DNA from: Mycolicibacterium hippocampi
Lineage (GTDB): Bacteria > Actinomycetota > Actinomycetes > Mycobacteriales > Mycobacteriaceae
Assembly: GCF_010723735.1 (NCBI RefSeq)
Contig: NZ_BLLB01000002.1
Location: 5,332,001 to 5,396,000, forward strand
Direction of reading: 5' to 3'
DNA length: 64,000 bases
The translations under genes and the position numbers were made by a program. Every line of letters starts with the position of its first letter. The first letter of the stretch is position 1. Positions 35,483 through 44,607 of this stretch are shown here, one piece after another. The notes beneath the pieces are model-generated. The model made no database searches. It saw only the letters and a program-made list of their open reading frames with translations, and was not told the origin of the DNA.

Positions 35483-36451
35483 TCACACCGAGGTCGACGG
35501 ACTGGGGACGACGCGGGCGCCCTGCACCGGGCCGCTGGCCACCCGGACCGTGCGGCACACCCCGGCCCCGGCGAGTTCGGTGCCGACGTCCACCGCGGCA
35601 CCTGCCGAACCGCACAGGAACGCACAGGTGGGCCCCGAGCCGGACACCACTCCGGCGAGGGCGCCGGCCGCCACTCCCGCGCGCAGGGTGCGGCGCAGCG
35701 ACGCGTCGAGGCTCAGCGCCGCGGGTTGCAGGTCGTTGCCGAGCAGCGGCGCCAACTGCGCCGGATCCCCCGAGGCCAGCGCGGTCAGCACCGGTTCGGC
35801 CGATTCCAGGCGCGGCGGCAGGTTGCGATCGTCGGCCGCACGCAGTCGGTCGATCTCGCCGAAGACCTTCCTGGTGGACAGTTGGCCGGCCGAGAACGCC
35901 AACACCCAGTGAAATGTGTTGCGGGCGAGGACTGTTGCCAGTTCCTCGCCCCGGCCGGTGCCCAACGCCGTACCACCGTGCAGTGCGAACGGCACGTCAC
36001 TGCCCAGCTGGGCGGCCAGCACATGCAGGTCCCGCCGCGGCACGCCGAGCTCCCACAGCGAGTTCATCGCCACCAGCACCGCAGCCGCATCGGCGCTCCC
36101 GCCGGCCATTCCGCCGGCGACCGGGATCGTCTTCTCGATCGAGATCGCGACGTCCGGGGTCCGACCGACGTGCTCGGCCAGCAGTTCGGCGGCGCGCCAC
36201 GCGAGGTTGCGCTCGTCGGTGGGCAGCGATTCCGCGCCCTCACCCGTGACCTCCACCGACAGCATGTCGGCGGTCGTGACGGTCACCTCGTCGAGCAGTG
36301 ACACGGCATGGAAGACGGTGGCAAGTTCGTGGTAACCGTCATCGCGCCGGTCACCGACCTCCAGATAGAGATTGACCTTGCCGGGAACTCGGACGCTCAC
36401 CGACCCGGTGGGCACCCATTCCGATGCGGTATTTCCGTCGTTCGCGGACAC
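35483..36451 (-). CDS. ispE: IspE, 4-diphosphocytidyl-2-C-methyl-D-erythritol kinase
   Basis: 322 residues of the GHMP kinase family: the substrate motif VRVPGKVNLYLEVGDRRDDGYHE, the ATP loop PVAGGMAGGSADAAAVL, and GVVSGSGPTCAFL. It performs the ATP-dependent step of the MEP pathway for isoprenoid precursors, needed for decaprenyl phosphate and menaquinone. A GTG start at 36415 (PTGSVSV) corresponds to the M. tuberculosis start as I recall. rsmA ends 59 bases upstream. Confidence 0.95.
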   Translation of the reverse strand: MSANDGNTASEWVPTGSVSVRVPGKVNLYLEVGDRRDDGYHELATVFHAVSLLDEVTVTTADMLSVEVTGEGAESLPTDERNLAWRAAELLAEHVGRTPDVAISIEKTIPVAGGMAGGSADAAAVLVAMNSLWELGVPRRDLHVLAAQLGSDVPFALHGGTALGTGRGEELATVLARNTFHWVLAFSAGQLSTRKVFGEIDRLRAADDRNLPPRLESAEPVLTALASGDPAQLAPLLGNDLQPAALSLDASLRRTLRAGVAAGALAGVVSGSGPTCAFLCGSAGAAVDVGTELAGAGVCRTVRVASGPVQGARVVPSPSTSV

Positions 36452-36510
36452 CGCTCGACACTAACGCCGCAACGACCCGCGGGGGCACCCGACGCCCGGG
36501 CGGTCCCGCC

Positions 36511-37464
36511 CTATCGCGCGGTGATCTCCGATGCCTGGTCGACGTCGACCGCGGGTTCCTCGACCGACTGCTCGGCAGCGGGTGCGGCCTTGGGCGTGAT
36601 GTGCCAGTCCGCAGAACGCTGCAACAACCGCACGAAGTCGGCGACGGCGAGCGTCTCACCACGGCGCGACGGATCGATGCTGGCAGCCAGCAGCCGGCTG
36701 GCCGACTCGTTGCCCGAACCCGCCCATTCGGCGAACGCGTTGCGCGAGGTCTTGCGCCGCTGTGCGAATGCCACGTCGATCAGCTCGAACACCTGCTCAC
36801 GGAACTCGGGATCGGTGGGCCAGGGGGACGTCTCGTGCCGGTCGATGCGCACCAGGCCGGAGTAGACGCGCGGAATGGGCCAGAACACGGTCGGCGACAC
36901 CATGCCGTAGCGCCGCACATTGCCGTAGAACCGGACCTTGACGCTGGGCACGCCGTACTCCTTGCCGCCGGGTTCGGCGGCGAGACGCTCGGCGACCTCG
37001 GCCTGCACCATCACCATGACGGTGCGGATGGACGGGAACTCGGCAAGCAGATGGAGCAACGCCGGGACAGCCACGTTGTACGGCAGGTTCGCCACCAGGG
37101 CCGTCGGCATCTCGGTGAGATCGGACTTCTTGAACGTCAGGATGTCGCGGTTGAGCACCGTCAACCGGTTGATCTCGCTGTGCGAGTGGTCCGCGATCGT
37201 CGTCGGTAGCTGGCGGGCCAGCACCGGGTCGATTTCGACGGCGGTCACCTTGGCGCCGCGGTCGAGCAGCGCCAGCGTCAGCGAACCAAGACCCGGTCCG
37301 ACCTCGAGAACGTGGTCGGAACGGTTGACGCCGGAGGCCGACACGATGCGGCGCACGGTGTTGGCGTCGTGGACGAAGTTCTGACCGAAAGACTTGCGCG
37401 GCCGGAAGTCCATGGCCTTAGCCAGGTGACGAATCTCAGTTCGCCCGAGCAGCCGAATTGTCAC
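36511..37464 (-). CDS. rsmA: RsmA (KsgA) 16S rRNA dimethyladenosine transferase
   Basis: 317 residues. The N-terminus has RKSFGQNFVHDANTVRRIV. The SAM-binding loop is VLEVGPGLGSLTLAL and the catalytic motif NLPYNVAVPALL. It dimethylates two adjacent adenines near the 3' end of 16S rRNA. A C-terminal tail rich in Glu and Ala is longer than in E. coli KsgA. Its ATG overlaps the rpfB stop by four bases, so rpfB and rsmA are translationally coupled. Confidence 0.96.
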   Translation of the reverse strand: MTIRLLGRTEIRHLAKAMDFRPRKSFGQNFVHDANTVRRIVSASGVNRSDHVLEVGPGLGSLTLALLDRGAKVTAVEIDPVLARQLPTTIADHSHSEINRLTVLNRDILTFKKSDLTEMPTALVANLPYNVAVPALLHLLAEFPSIRTVMVMVQAEVAERLAAEPGGKEYGVPSVKVRFYGNVRRYGMVSPTVFWPIPRVYSGLVRIDRHETSPWPTDPEFREQVFELIDVAFAQRRKTSRNAFAEWAGSGNESASRLLAASIDPSRRGETLAVADFVRLLQRSADWHITPKAAPAAEQSVEEPAVDVDQASEITAR

Positions 37465-38588
37465 GACGCACCGATCCTCCCGCTACAGGTCGGCCACGCC
37501 CCCCAACCTTGACGCGCCCGAGTTACTTCAGCAATCGCGATCTGCTCTTCTCTAGTTGCCAGATCCGCCCTCGCAGCATAGCGCAGACCACCGCTGCGCT
37601 CCCACGTGTTTTGGTCAAATTGGACGCCACCAAAGTATCCATTGCCGGTATTGATGGCCCAATTACCTCCCGCTTCGCAGCGGGCAAGCGCGTCCCAGGT
37701 GGCCCCGTTGGACACCGGGGGCACCTCGGTGCCCGGTTTCGCCCCGACTCTGAGCACACCGTCGCGGGCCGGAGTGATGACGACATTGGCTACTGGCAGC
37801 TTGCCGGTTTCGACGCCGTTGACCTTGGCAACCGCGAACGTGACGTCCTGAATGCCGGGTTGTCCCGGATCCTCGACGATCTGCCGGCTCATGTTGAGCG
37901 TGACATCCTCGATGCGCTGGTTGTTCGGTGCCAGAGGCACTCGCTGGATGACCTTTTCGACGCGGATCCGGGTGACCTCGACCAGCATCCCGTCGACCAC
38001 CGGTGACGACGGCGCCGGGACGACGGTATCCCTTTGCTGCAGCGGAGCACCCGCGGCGTCGAGCAGCGCGGCGACGTTCGGTGCGGCCAGACGCACCGTA
38101 CGGATTGCGCCACCGTCGTTGATCTGCACCGTCTTCGGGCTGACCACCGGCAGCGCCATACCCCCGAGCGGCACCCGGCTACCGCGTGACGCGGCCACCG
38201 GCGCCTTGTCGGTCATCTCGAGCTGGGCCAGTGCTTCCTGCACGGTCGACGCGGTCGTCCACACCTGCTCGGAGCCGCCGCCGTCGGTGGAGATGTCCAA
38301 CGGGCGGCTGCGACGCAGCACGATCGTCCCGGCCTGTTCCACCGGCGAATCGGCGGCCGGAAAGAGGTCGTCGCGGTCGCCGACCTGGTAACCGTTCTCC
38401 TCGACGACGTCGATCACCCGGGTCTTCATCGTCGGCACCGTCATCGAGGCACCGTCGACCGTCAGCGTCACCGTCTTGTGCGCGGCAACCGCGGTTCCGC
38501 CCGCAAACACCAAAGCCAGCAACGTCGCGGCGACAACCACCCGCAACATCGGCGAGCGCGTCTGATGAAGTCTGTTCAAAGCATTCAA
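37461..38588 (-). CDS. rpfB: Resuscitation-promoting factor RpfB
   Basis: 375 residues. An N-terminal membrane anchor (LRVVVAATLLALVFAGGTAVAA) precedes three DUF348 repeats (starting near TLTVDGASMTVPTMKTRVIDV), a G5 domain (about 190-270) and the C-terminal Rpf transglycosylase domain. In that domain WDALARCEAGGNWAINTGNG carries the catalytic Glu, followed by GGVQFDQNTW. It cuts peptidoglycan and wakes dormant cells. The 83-base gap to tatD probably holds its promoter. Confidence 0.96.
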   Translation of the reverse strand: MNALNRLHQTRSPMLRVVVAATLLALVFAGGTAVAAHKTVTLTVDGASMTVPTMKTRVIDVVEENGYQVGDRDDLFPAADSPVEQAGTIVLRRSRPLDISTDGGGSEQVWTTASTVQEALAQLEMTDKAPVAASRGSRVPLGGMALPVVSPKTVQINDGGAIRTVRLAAPNVAALLDAAGAPLQQRDTVVPAPSSPVVDGMLVEVTRIRVEKVIQRVPLAPNNQRIEDVTLNMSRQIVEDPGQPGIQDVTFAVAKVNGVETGKLPVANVVITPARDGVLRVGAKPGTEVPPVSNGATWDALARCEAGGNWAINTGNGYFGGVQFDQNTWERSGGLRYAARADLATREEQIAIAEVTRARQGWGAWPTCSGRIGAS

Positions 38589-38671
38589 GATCGTCGTCTA
38601 TCCCCGACTAGAGCAGTACGCGCAGCACAGCGGCCGGCACGCATTTGATTACAAGACGGTAACGAAGTGGT

Positions 38672-39523
38672 CTACGAGCGGCAACTCTGCAGCCCGTACG
38701 TGCGTTCCGCCGTCGCAGAGGTCTCGTCTGCGATGGTCTCCGCGGTCTGGCCGACGATGTCGGCCAGCGCACGCACAGTGTAGGGCAGGCAATAGGGCTC
38801 GTTCGGCGCCCCGCGATACGGGTGCGGCGTGAGGAACGGCGCATCGGTCTCCACGAGAAGTTGCTGAGAAGGGATCAGCACTGCAGCTTCCCGCAGTTCA
38901 CGGGCGTTGCGGAAGCTCACCGTGCCGGACAGGCTGAGCAGCCAGCCGGCCGCCACACACGTGCGCGCCATCTCCACACCGGACGAGAAACAGTGGAATA
39001 TCACAGTCTCGGGCGCCCCCTCGGCGCGCAGCACGTCGAGCACCTCGACGTCGGCGTCCCGGTTGTGGATCATCAACGGCTTGCCGGTGCGCTTGGCCAG
39101 GTCGATGTGCCATGCGAAGGCCTCGCGCTGCTCGGCGGGCCCGGCGCAGCCCTCCAGCCGGCCCGGCCAGTACATGTCCATGCCCGTCTCCCCGATCGCG
39201 ACCACCCGCGGATCGGCGGCCAGCCGCTCGATCTCTGCCCGGGCCTCGCCGGTCAAAGCAGCGGCCCGGGTCGGATGCAGCGCCACCGCGGCGTACACCC
39301 GCGGATCCCACGACGACGCGTCCACCGCCCAACGGGCCGAGGCCAGGTCGTCGGCGATGGTGACGACCGCCCGCACGCCCGCCCGGGCGGCGCGGTCGAC
39401 GATGGCGCGGACGTCGTCGGCGTCGGCAGCGCCGCAGGCGTCCAGATGGGTGTGTGCGTCGACGAGGGGCGTCAGCGGCTCCGGGAGGGGCGGCGGCTCG
39501 CGCCGCTGTTTCGTAGAGCTCAC
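38672..39523 (-). CDS. tatD: TatD family metal-dependent DNase
   Basis: 283 residues. Metal ligands appear as DAHTHLD (HxH), GETGMD, HNRD, FHCFSSG and VETDAPFL(T)PHP, in the order of TatD enzymes. TatD-type DNases act on damaged or fragmented DNA in the cytosol. It is upstream of rpfB in the same direction, as in M. tuberculosis (Rv1008-Rv1009), and divergent from metG with 26 bases between starts. Confidence 0.92.
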   Translation of the reverse strand: MSSTKQRREPPPLPEPLTPLVDAHTHLDACGAADADDVRAIVDRAARAGVRAVVTIADDLASARWAVDASSWDPRVYAAVALHPTRAAALTGEARAEIERLAADPRVVAIGETGMDMYWPGRLEGCAGPAEQREAFAWHIDLAKRTGKPLMIHNRDADVEVLDVLRAEGAPETVIFHCFSSGVEMARTCVAAGWLLSLSGTVSFRNARELREAAVLIPSQQLLVETDAPFLTPHPYRGAPNEPYCLPYTVRALADIVGQTAETIADETSATAERTYGLQSCRS

Positions 39524-39549
39524 CGCTCACACTTTAAGGTTGCCTTCTG

Positions 39550-41145
39550 ATGCCTGCCTCACTCCCCGGCGCGGGGACGCGCACCCCTGCCTCACTCCCC
39601 GGCGCGCCGTACTACATCACCACCGCGATCGCGTACCCCAACGGGACCCCGCACATCGGCCACGCCTATGAGTACATCGCGACCGACGCCGTGGCCCGGT
39701 TCAAACGCCTCGACGGCTTCGACGTCCGCTATCTCACCGGCACCGACGAGCACGGGCTGAAGATGGCGCAGACAGCAGCGGCCGAGGGCATCCCGACCGC
39801 CGAGCTGGCGCGGCGCAACTCCGATGCGTTCCAGGCGATGCAGCAGGGTCTCGGCGCGACGTTCGACCGGTTCATCCGCACCACCGACGCCGACCACCTC
39901 GAGGCATCCGTCGACATCTGGAAGCGGATGGAGGCGGCCGGCGACATCTATCTGGACTCCTACTCGGGCTGGTACTCGGTGCGCGACGAGCGCTTCTACA
40001 CCGACGACGAGCTCGAAGAACGCCCCGACGGCTCACGGGTCTCCATCGAGACGGGAACCGAGGTCACCTGGACCGAGGAACAGACGTACTTCTTCCGGCT
40101 GTCCGCCTACGCCCAGCGACTGCTGGACCACTACGCAGCGCACCCCGAGTTCATCGGCCCCGACGTGCGGCGCAACGAGATCGTCAGCTTCGTCTCCGGA
40201 GGTCTGCGCGACCTGTCGATCTCGCGGACCACGTTCGACTGGGGAGTGCCCGTCCCCGACCATCCCGACCACGTGATGTACGTCTGGGTCGACGCGCTGA
40301 CCAACTACCTCACCGGTGTCGGTTTCCCCGACACCGACTCCGAGGACTTCAGGAAGTACTGGCCGGCCGACCTGCACATGATCGGCAAGGACATCATCCG
40401 TTTCCACACGGTGTACTGGCCTGCGTTTCTGATGTCGGCCGGTATCGAGCTGCCGCGCCGGGTGTTCGTACACGGGTTCCTGCTGGTCAGCGGCGAGAAG
40501 ATGAGCAAGTCCGTCGGCAACGTCGTCGATCCCGTCGCGCTCGTCGAGGCGTTCGGGCTCGATCAGGTGCGTTACTTCCTGCTGCGTGAGGTGCCGTTCG
40601 GGCAGGACGGCAGCTACAGCGAGGACGCCATCATCGGACGGATCAACGCCGACCTCGCCAACGAGTTCGGCAACCTGGCCCAGCGGTCGTTGTCGATGGT
40701 CAACAAGAACCTCGACGGCGTGGTGCCCGAGCCCGGACCGTTCAGCGACGCCGATCGGGAGCTTCTGGCGCTCGCCGACGAATTGCTCCCCAAGGTCCGC
40801 GCGCACTTCGACGTGCCGGCCATGCACCTCGCGCTGGAGGCGATCTGGTCGGTGCTCGGAGCGGCCAACCGGTACTTCTCGTCGCAGGAGCCGTGGGTGC
40901 TGCGCAAGACCGACACCGAGGAGGCCCGGGTGCGGTTCGCCACGGTGCTGTACACGACGCTGGAGGTGGTGCGCATCGCGGCGCTGCTGAGCCAGCCGGT
41001 GATGCCCGACGCGACGGCGAAGCTCCTCGACCTGCTCGGCCAGTCCGGCGACCAGCGCTCGTTCGCCGCGCTGCCGGTGCGGTTGGCGCCCGGAACCGTG
41101 CTCCCCGCCCCCACCGGTGTCTTCCCGCGCTTCCAACGCGACTGA
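39550..41145 (+). CDS. metG: Methionyl-tRNA synthetase
   Basis: 531 residues of the class-I synthetase. The HIGH motif (TPHIGHAYEY), the WVDALTNYLTG block, KMSKS (GEKMSKSVGN) and the anticodon-binding domain (LEAIWSVLGAANRYFSSQEPW) are present. No C-terminal EMAP/tRNA-binding domain is seen, as in other mycobacteria. The N-terminus has a tandem 11-residue duplication before PYYITTAIAYPNG; it is longer than in M. tuberculosis, where the enzyme begins almost at the PYYVTT block. Confidence 0.96.
   Translation: MPASLPGAGTRTPASLPGAPYYITTAIAYPNGTPHIGHAYEYIATDAVARFKRLDGFDVRYLTGTDEHGLKMAQTAAAEGIPTAELARRNSDAFQAMQQGLGATFDRFIRTTDADHLEASVDIWKRMEAAGDIYLDSYSGWYSVRDERFYTDDELEERPDGSRVSIETGTEVTWTEEQTYFFRLSAYAQRLLDHYAAHPEFIGPDVRRNEIVSFVSGGLRDLSISRTTFDWGVPVPDHPDHVMYVWVDALTNYLTGVGFPDTDSEDFRKYWPADLHMIGKDIIRFHTVYWPAFLMSAGIELPRRVFVHGFLLVSGEKMSKSVGNVVDPVALVEAFGLDQVRYFLLREVPFGQDGSYSEDAIIGRINADLANEFGNLAQRSLSMVNKNLDGVVPEPGPFSDADRELLALADELLPKVRAHFDVPAMHLALEAIWSVLGAANRYFSSQEPWVLRKTDTEEARVRFATVLYTTLEVVRIAALLSQPVMPDATAKLLDLLGQSGDQRSFAALPVRLAPGTVLPAPTGVFPRFQRD
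39553..39606 (+). repeat. Tandem repeat within the metG 5' end
   Basis: A 21-base sequence, CCTGCCTCACTCCCCGGCGC then G, occurs at 39553-39573 and again at 39586-39606 (period 33 bases), in the metG frame. It encodes PASLPGA twice. The period is a multiple of three, so gain or loss of a unit would keep the frame. Confidence 0.8.
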
Positions 41146-41190
41146 GTTTCTCCTAGTTTCTCCTATACAGAAGTGATGCGCGTCACGTCG

Positions 41191-41217
41191 TGTCACATCC
41201 GGACCGCCGCCGGTGTC
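41191..41217 (+). promoter_or_regulatory. Candidate ECF41-type promoter
   Basis: TGTCACA at 41191-41197, a 16-base spacer and TGTC at 41214-41217. The published ECF41 promoter pattern, as I recall it, is TGTCACA at -35 and CGTC at -10. Here the -35 is perfect and the -10 has three of four bases. The sigma factor encoded downstream (42440-43321) has ECF41 features, so autoregulation is likely. Confidence 0.6.
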
Positions 41218-41249
41218 TCGAGGGCAGGTCCGAGAAAAGGAGAGACACC

Positions 41250-42443
41250 ATGAACGAGAAGAACACCAAGGTCGCCAATGTCGCCAATGTCGTCGTGGTC
41301 GGTGGCGGCTACGCCGGCGTCCTGGCCGCCAACCACCTGCGCCTCGACGACAGCATCGACATCACGTTGATCAACCCGCGGCCGTCCTTCGTCGAGCGGA
41401 TCCGGCTGCACCAGTTCGTGACCGGATCAGACGACGCGGTGGTCGACTACGGCACGGTGCTCGGCGAGGGCATCAACCTGGCCGTGGACTCCGCGACGCG
41501 GATCGACACCTCCGCCCGCCGGGTCGAACTGGCCTCCGGCGGCAGCATCGGCTACGACTACCTGATCTATGCCGTGGGCAGCACCGGCGCCGCCCCGACG
41601 GTCCCCGGTGCAGCCGAATACGCCTATCCGATATCGGAATACGAACACGCCGAACCGCTGCGCGCGGCCGTGGCGGCCAGTGGTGCCGACGCGCCGCTCT
41701 GTGTGGTCGGCGCCGGACCCACCGGTCTGGAGATGGCGGCCGAACTCGCCGAGGAAGGCCGGCGCGTGACGCTGATCTGCGGCACGGTGATGGGCCCCTA
41801 CCTGAGCACCCGCGCCCGCCGCGCGGCCGCCAAGCGGATGGCCAAGCTCGGCGTCACCGTGATCGACGGTCCAGGGGCGGTCGTCACCGAGGTGCTGCGC
41901 GACACGGTGGTGCTGGCCGACGACCGCAGGGTCGCCGCCGCCGTGACGATCTGGACCGCCGGGTTCGGCGTGCCCGACCTGGCCGTGCGCAGCGGCCTGA
42001 GCACCGACTCGATCGGCCGACTCCTCACCGACGAAACCCTGACCAGCGTCGACGACCCCCGGGTCGTCGGGGCCGGCGATGCGACGGCGCCGTCAGACCT
42101 GCCGCTGCGGATGAGCTGCCAGGCGGCGATCCCGCTGGGCGCGCAGGCCGCGAACACGGTGCTCAGCCGGATCGCCGGCACCCCGCCGAAGCCGTTGAAC
42201 CAGGCCTTCACCGGGCAGTGCATCAGCCTCGGCCGGTCGGCGGGGCTGATCCAGATCGCTCACCTCGACGACACCGTGACACCGCTTTACCTCGGGGGCC
42301 GGGCCGCGGCGAGCATCAAGGAGGCGGTCTGCAAGGGCACGATCTCGTTCCTGTCCCGGGAAGCCCGCAAACCGGGCAGCTACTTCTGGCTCAAGGGCGG
42401 AAAGCGCCAGCAGAAGCTGGCGGCCCAACCGGTGCCGTCGTGA
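41250..42443 (+). CDS. FAD-dependent pyridine nucleotide oxidoreductase (NDH-2 like)
   Basis: 397 residues from the ATG at 41250, which has AAAAGGAGAG upstream; the longer frame lacks a ribosome site. The N-terminal FAD motif is VVVVGGGYAGVLAANHL, the NAD(P) motif VVGAGPTGLEMAAELAEEG, and the second FAD motif VVGAGDAT. No membrane helix is seen. It overlaps the sigma factor gene by four bases. Oxidoreductases are a usual partner of ECF41 sigma factors. The electron acceptor is unknown. Confidence 0.85.
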   Translation: MNEKNTKVANVANVVVVGGGYAGVLAANHLRLDDSIDITLINPRPSFVERIRLHQFVTGSDDAVVDYGTVLGEGINLAVDSATRIDTSARRVELASGGSIGYDYLIYAVGSTGAAPTVPGAAEYAYPISEYEHAEPLRAAVAASGADAPLCVVGAGPTGLEMAAELAEEGRRVTLICGTVMGPYLSTRARRAAAKRMAKLGVTVIDGPGAVVTEVLRDTVVLADDRRVAAAVTIWTAGFGVPDLAVRSGLSTDSIGRLLTDETLTSVDDPRVVGAGDATAPSDLPLRMSCQAAIPLGAQAANTVLSRIAGTPPKPLNQAFTGQCISLGRSAGLIQIAHLDDTVTPLYLGGRAAASIKEAVCKGTISFLSREARKPGSYFWLKGGKRQQKLAAQPVPS

Positions 42444-43321
42444 GCGAACACGCCGAACGCTTCACGCATCTGCGGCCGCTGCTGTTCACGATCGCGTACG
42501 AGATCCTCGGCAGCGCAACCGAATCCGACGACGTCCTGCAGGAGAGCTACCTGCGGTGGGCCGACGTGGACCTGAAAAAGGTGCTCGACACCAAGGCCTA
42601 CCTCGCCCAACTGGTCACCCGGCAGTCGCTGAACACGCTGCGGGCGCAGTCGCGGCGCCGGGAAGAGTACGTCGGGCCGTGGCTGCCGGAGCCACTGCTC
42701 ACCGAGCAGGATGCGTCCGCCGATGTGGTGCTCGCCGAGTCGGTGTCGATGGCGATGCTGGTGGTGCTGGAGACGTTGACCCCGGACGAGCGGGCGGTGT
42801 TCGTTCTGCACGAGGTGTTCGGCTTCTCCCACGACGAGATCGCCGCGACGATCGGCAAGTCGGCGCCGGCGGTGCGCCAGATGGCGCACCGCGCCCGCGC
42901 CCACGTGCAGGCGCGACGAAAGCGGTTCCAGCCCGTGGACGCCAAGGTGTCCTCCGAGCTCACCACTCGGTTCTTCACCGCGGCCGCCACCGGTGATCTC
43001 GACGGCCTGATGGCGATGCTCGCGCCCGACGTGGTGTGGACCGCCGACAGCGACGGCAAGGTCAGCGCGGCCCGCCGGCCGGTGGCGGGGGCGGATCGCG
43101 TGGCCAGACTCATCCTCGGGTTCATCCGGCTGGCCGGTTCCGACGGCAGGGTCGAACCCGCGATCTACAACAGCGCACCCGGCCTGGTGCTCTATCTCGG
43201 CGACCATCTGGAGGGGGTTGTCACCTTCGAGGTGATCGACGGCCGGATCACCAACTTCTACGCGATGCGCAACCCCGAGAAGCTGGCCACCGTGATGGTG
43301 CCCCGCCGGATCGGCCGGTAA
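42440..43321 (+). CDS. ECF41-type (SigJ-like) RNA polymerase sigma factor
   Basis: 293 residues: sigma2 (LFTIAYEILGSATESDDVLQESYLRW), the linker with WLPEPL, sigma4 (LTPDERAVFVLHEVFGFSHDEIAATIG), then a SnoaL-like C-terminal domain of about 110 residues with DSDGKVSAARRP and NPEKLAT. These match the WLPEP, DGGGR and NPDKL motifs described for ECF41. In that family the C-terminal domain replaces an anti-sigma factor and tunes activity. The GTG start overlaps the flavoprotein stop. A promoter matching ECF41 lies upstream of the pair. Confidence 0.85.
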   Translation: MSEHAERFTHLRPLLFTIAYEILGSATESDDVLQESYLRWADVDLKKVLDTKAYLAQLVTRQSLNTLRAQSRRREEYVGPWLPEPLLTEQDASADVVLAESVSMAMLVVLETLTPDERAVFVLHEVFGFSHDEIAATIGKSAPAVRQMAHRARAHVQARRKRFQPVDAKVSSELTTRFFTAAATGDLDGLMAMLAPDVVWTADSDGKVSAARRPVAGADRVARLILGFIRLAGSDGRVEPAIYNSAPGLVLYLGDHLEGVVTFEVIDGRITNFYAMRNPEKLATVMVPRRIGR

Positions 43322-43362
43322 CCGGTAGCCCACGGCAGGCTCGGGTCTGTCAGGCTGGGTCG

Positions 43363-44607
43363 GTGCGCATCGAGCGACTCGGCGATTTGGGTGATGCCTC
43401 GTCGGTGCTGCGCGCGCTGGGGGCGGCCGCGACCTCGCAGGGCATGGCCCCTCCTGCCGCCCTGACCGGCGCCTGGTTCGGGTCGCGGGCGATCATCGCG
43501 CCGTCGCTGACAGCGTCGGAGGTCCCGGCCGGCGAGGTCTTCGACGTCGCATCCGGGCACTGCACCGACGGCCCGGTCGGGGGCGGCTGGTTCGGGTATC
43601 TGTCCTATCCCGACGCCGGCGCCGACGGGCTGGGCCCGCGGATTCCGCAGGCTGCGGGCGGTTGGACCGACAACGTGCTCCGATGTGACGACCACGGCAC
43701 CTGGTGGCACGAAAGCCTCTCCGGGGCAGCGCTTTCCGGTTGGGTTTCGGATGCTCTGCGGAATCCCGCTGTCCCCCGCTGCACTCAGATCGTCTGGGGC
43801 CAGGCAGACCGTGCGGCCCACCACCGGGGCGTGCTCGACTGTCTGGACGCCATCGGCGCCGGTGAGGTGTATCAGGCCTGCGTGTGTACGCAGTTCACCG
43901 GAACGTTCGCCGGCGACCCCCTCGATTTCTTCGCCGAGTCGGTGTCCCGGACCGCTCCCGGCCGCGCGGCCTACGTCGCCGGGGACTGGGGTGCGGTGGC
44001 GTCGCTGTCGCCGGAGTTGTTCCTGCGCCGCTGCGGTGAGGCAGTGACGTCGAGCCCGATCAAGGGCACGCTGCCGGCAGACGCCGACCCGGCCGGGCTG
44101 CGCGCGTCGGTCAAGGACGTCGCGGAGAACATCATGATCGTCGACCTGGTGCGCAACGACCTGGGACGGGTGGCCCGCACCGGGTCGGTGTCGGTGACCG
44201 AACTGCTCGCGGTGCGCCCGGCGCCGGGCGTGTGGCATCTGGTGTCCACGGTCTCGGCGCGGGTGCCCACCGATCTGCCGATGTCGGCCATGCTGGACGC
44301 GACGTTCCCGCCGGCGTCGGTGACCGGCACCCCGAAGGGACGGGCCCGCGAACTGCTGACCGGGTGGGAATCACACCGGCGCGGCGTGTATTGCGGCACA
44401 GTAGGTCTGGCATCGCCGGTGGCCGGCTGCGAGTTGAACGTGGCGATCCGCACGGTGGAGTTCGCCGCCGGTGGGACTGCGGTGCTCGGCGTCGGGGGCG
44501 GCATCACCGCCGACTCCGACCCGGGCCGCGAGTGGGACGAGTGCCTGCACAAGGCCCGGCCGATCATCGGTCACCTCGGCGCGCTGACGTCAGTCGCGCG
44601 CGCGTAG
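43363..44607 (+). CDS. pabB: PabB, aminodeoxychorismate synthase component I
   Basis: 414 residues of the chorismate-utilising family. LDAIGAGEVYQACVCTQFTG, SSPIKGT, DLVRNDLGRV, the PPASVTGTPKGRARELL block and GVGGGITADSDPGREWDEC are all present. It makes aminodeoxychorismate for folate. The long frame upstream belongs to the previous gene's other frame; the GTG at 43363 gives a sensible start. It overlaps the convergent rsmI by 18 bases. Confidence 0.92.
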   Translation: MRIERLGDLGDASSVLRALGAAATSQGMAPPAALTGAWFGSRAIIAPSLTASEVPAGEVFDVASGHCTDGPVGGGWFGYLSYPDAGADGLGPRIPQAAGGWTDNVLRCDDHGTWWHESLSGAALSGWVSDALRNPAVPRCTQIVWGQADRAAHHRGVLDCLDAIGAGEVYQACVCTQFTGTFAGDPLDFFAESVSRTAPGRAAYVAGDWGAVASLSPELFLRRCGEAVTSSPIKGTLPADADPAGLRASVKDVAENIMIVDLVRNDLGRVARTGSVSVTELLAVRPAPGVWHLVSTVSARVPTDLPMSAMLDATFPPASVTGTPKGRARELLTGWESHRRGVYCGTVGLASPVAGCELNVAIRTVEFAAGGTAVLGVGGGITADSDPGREWDECLHKARPIIGHLGALTSVARA

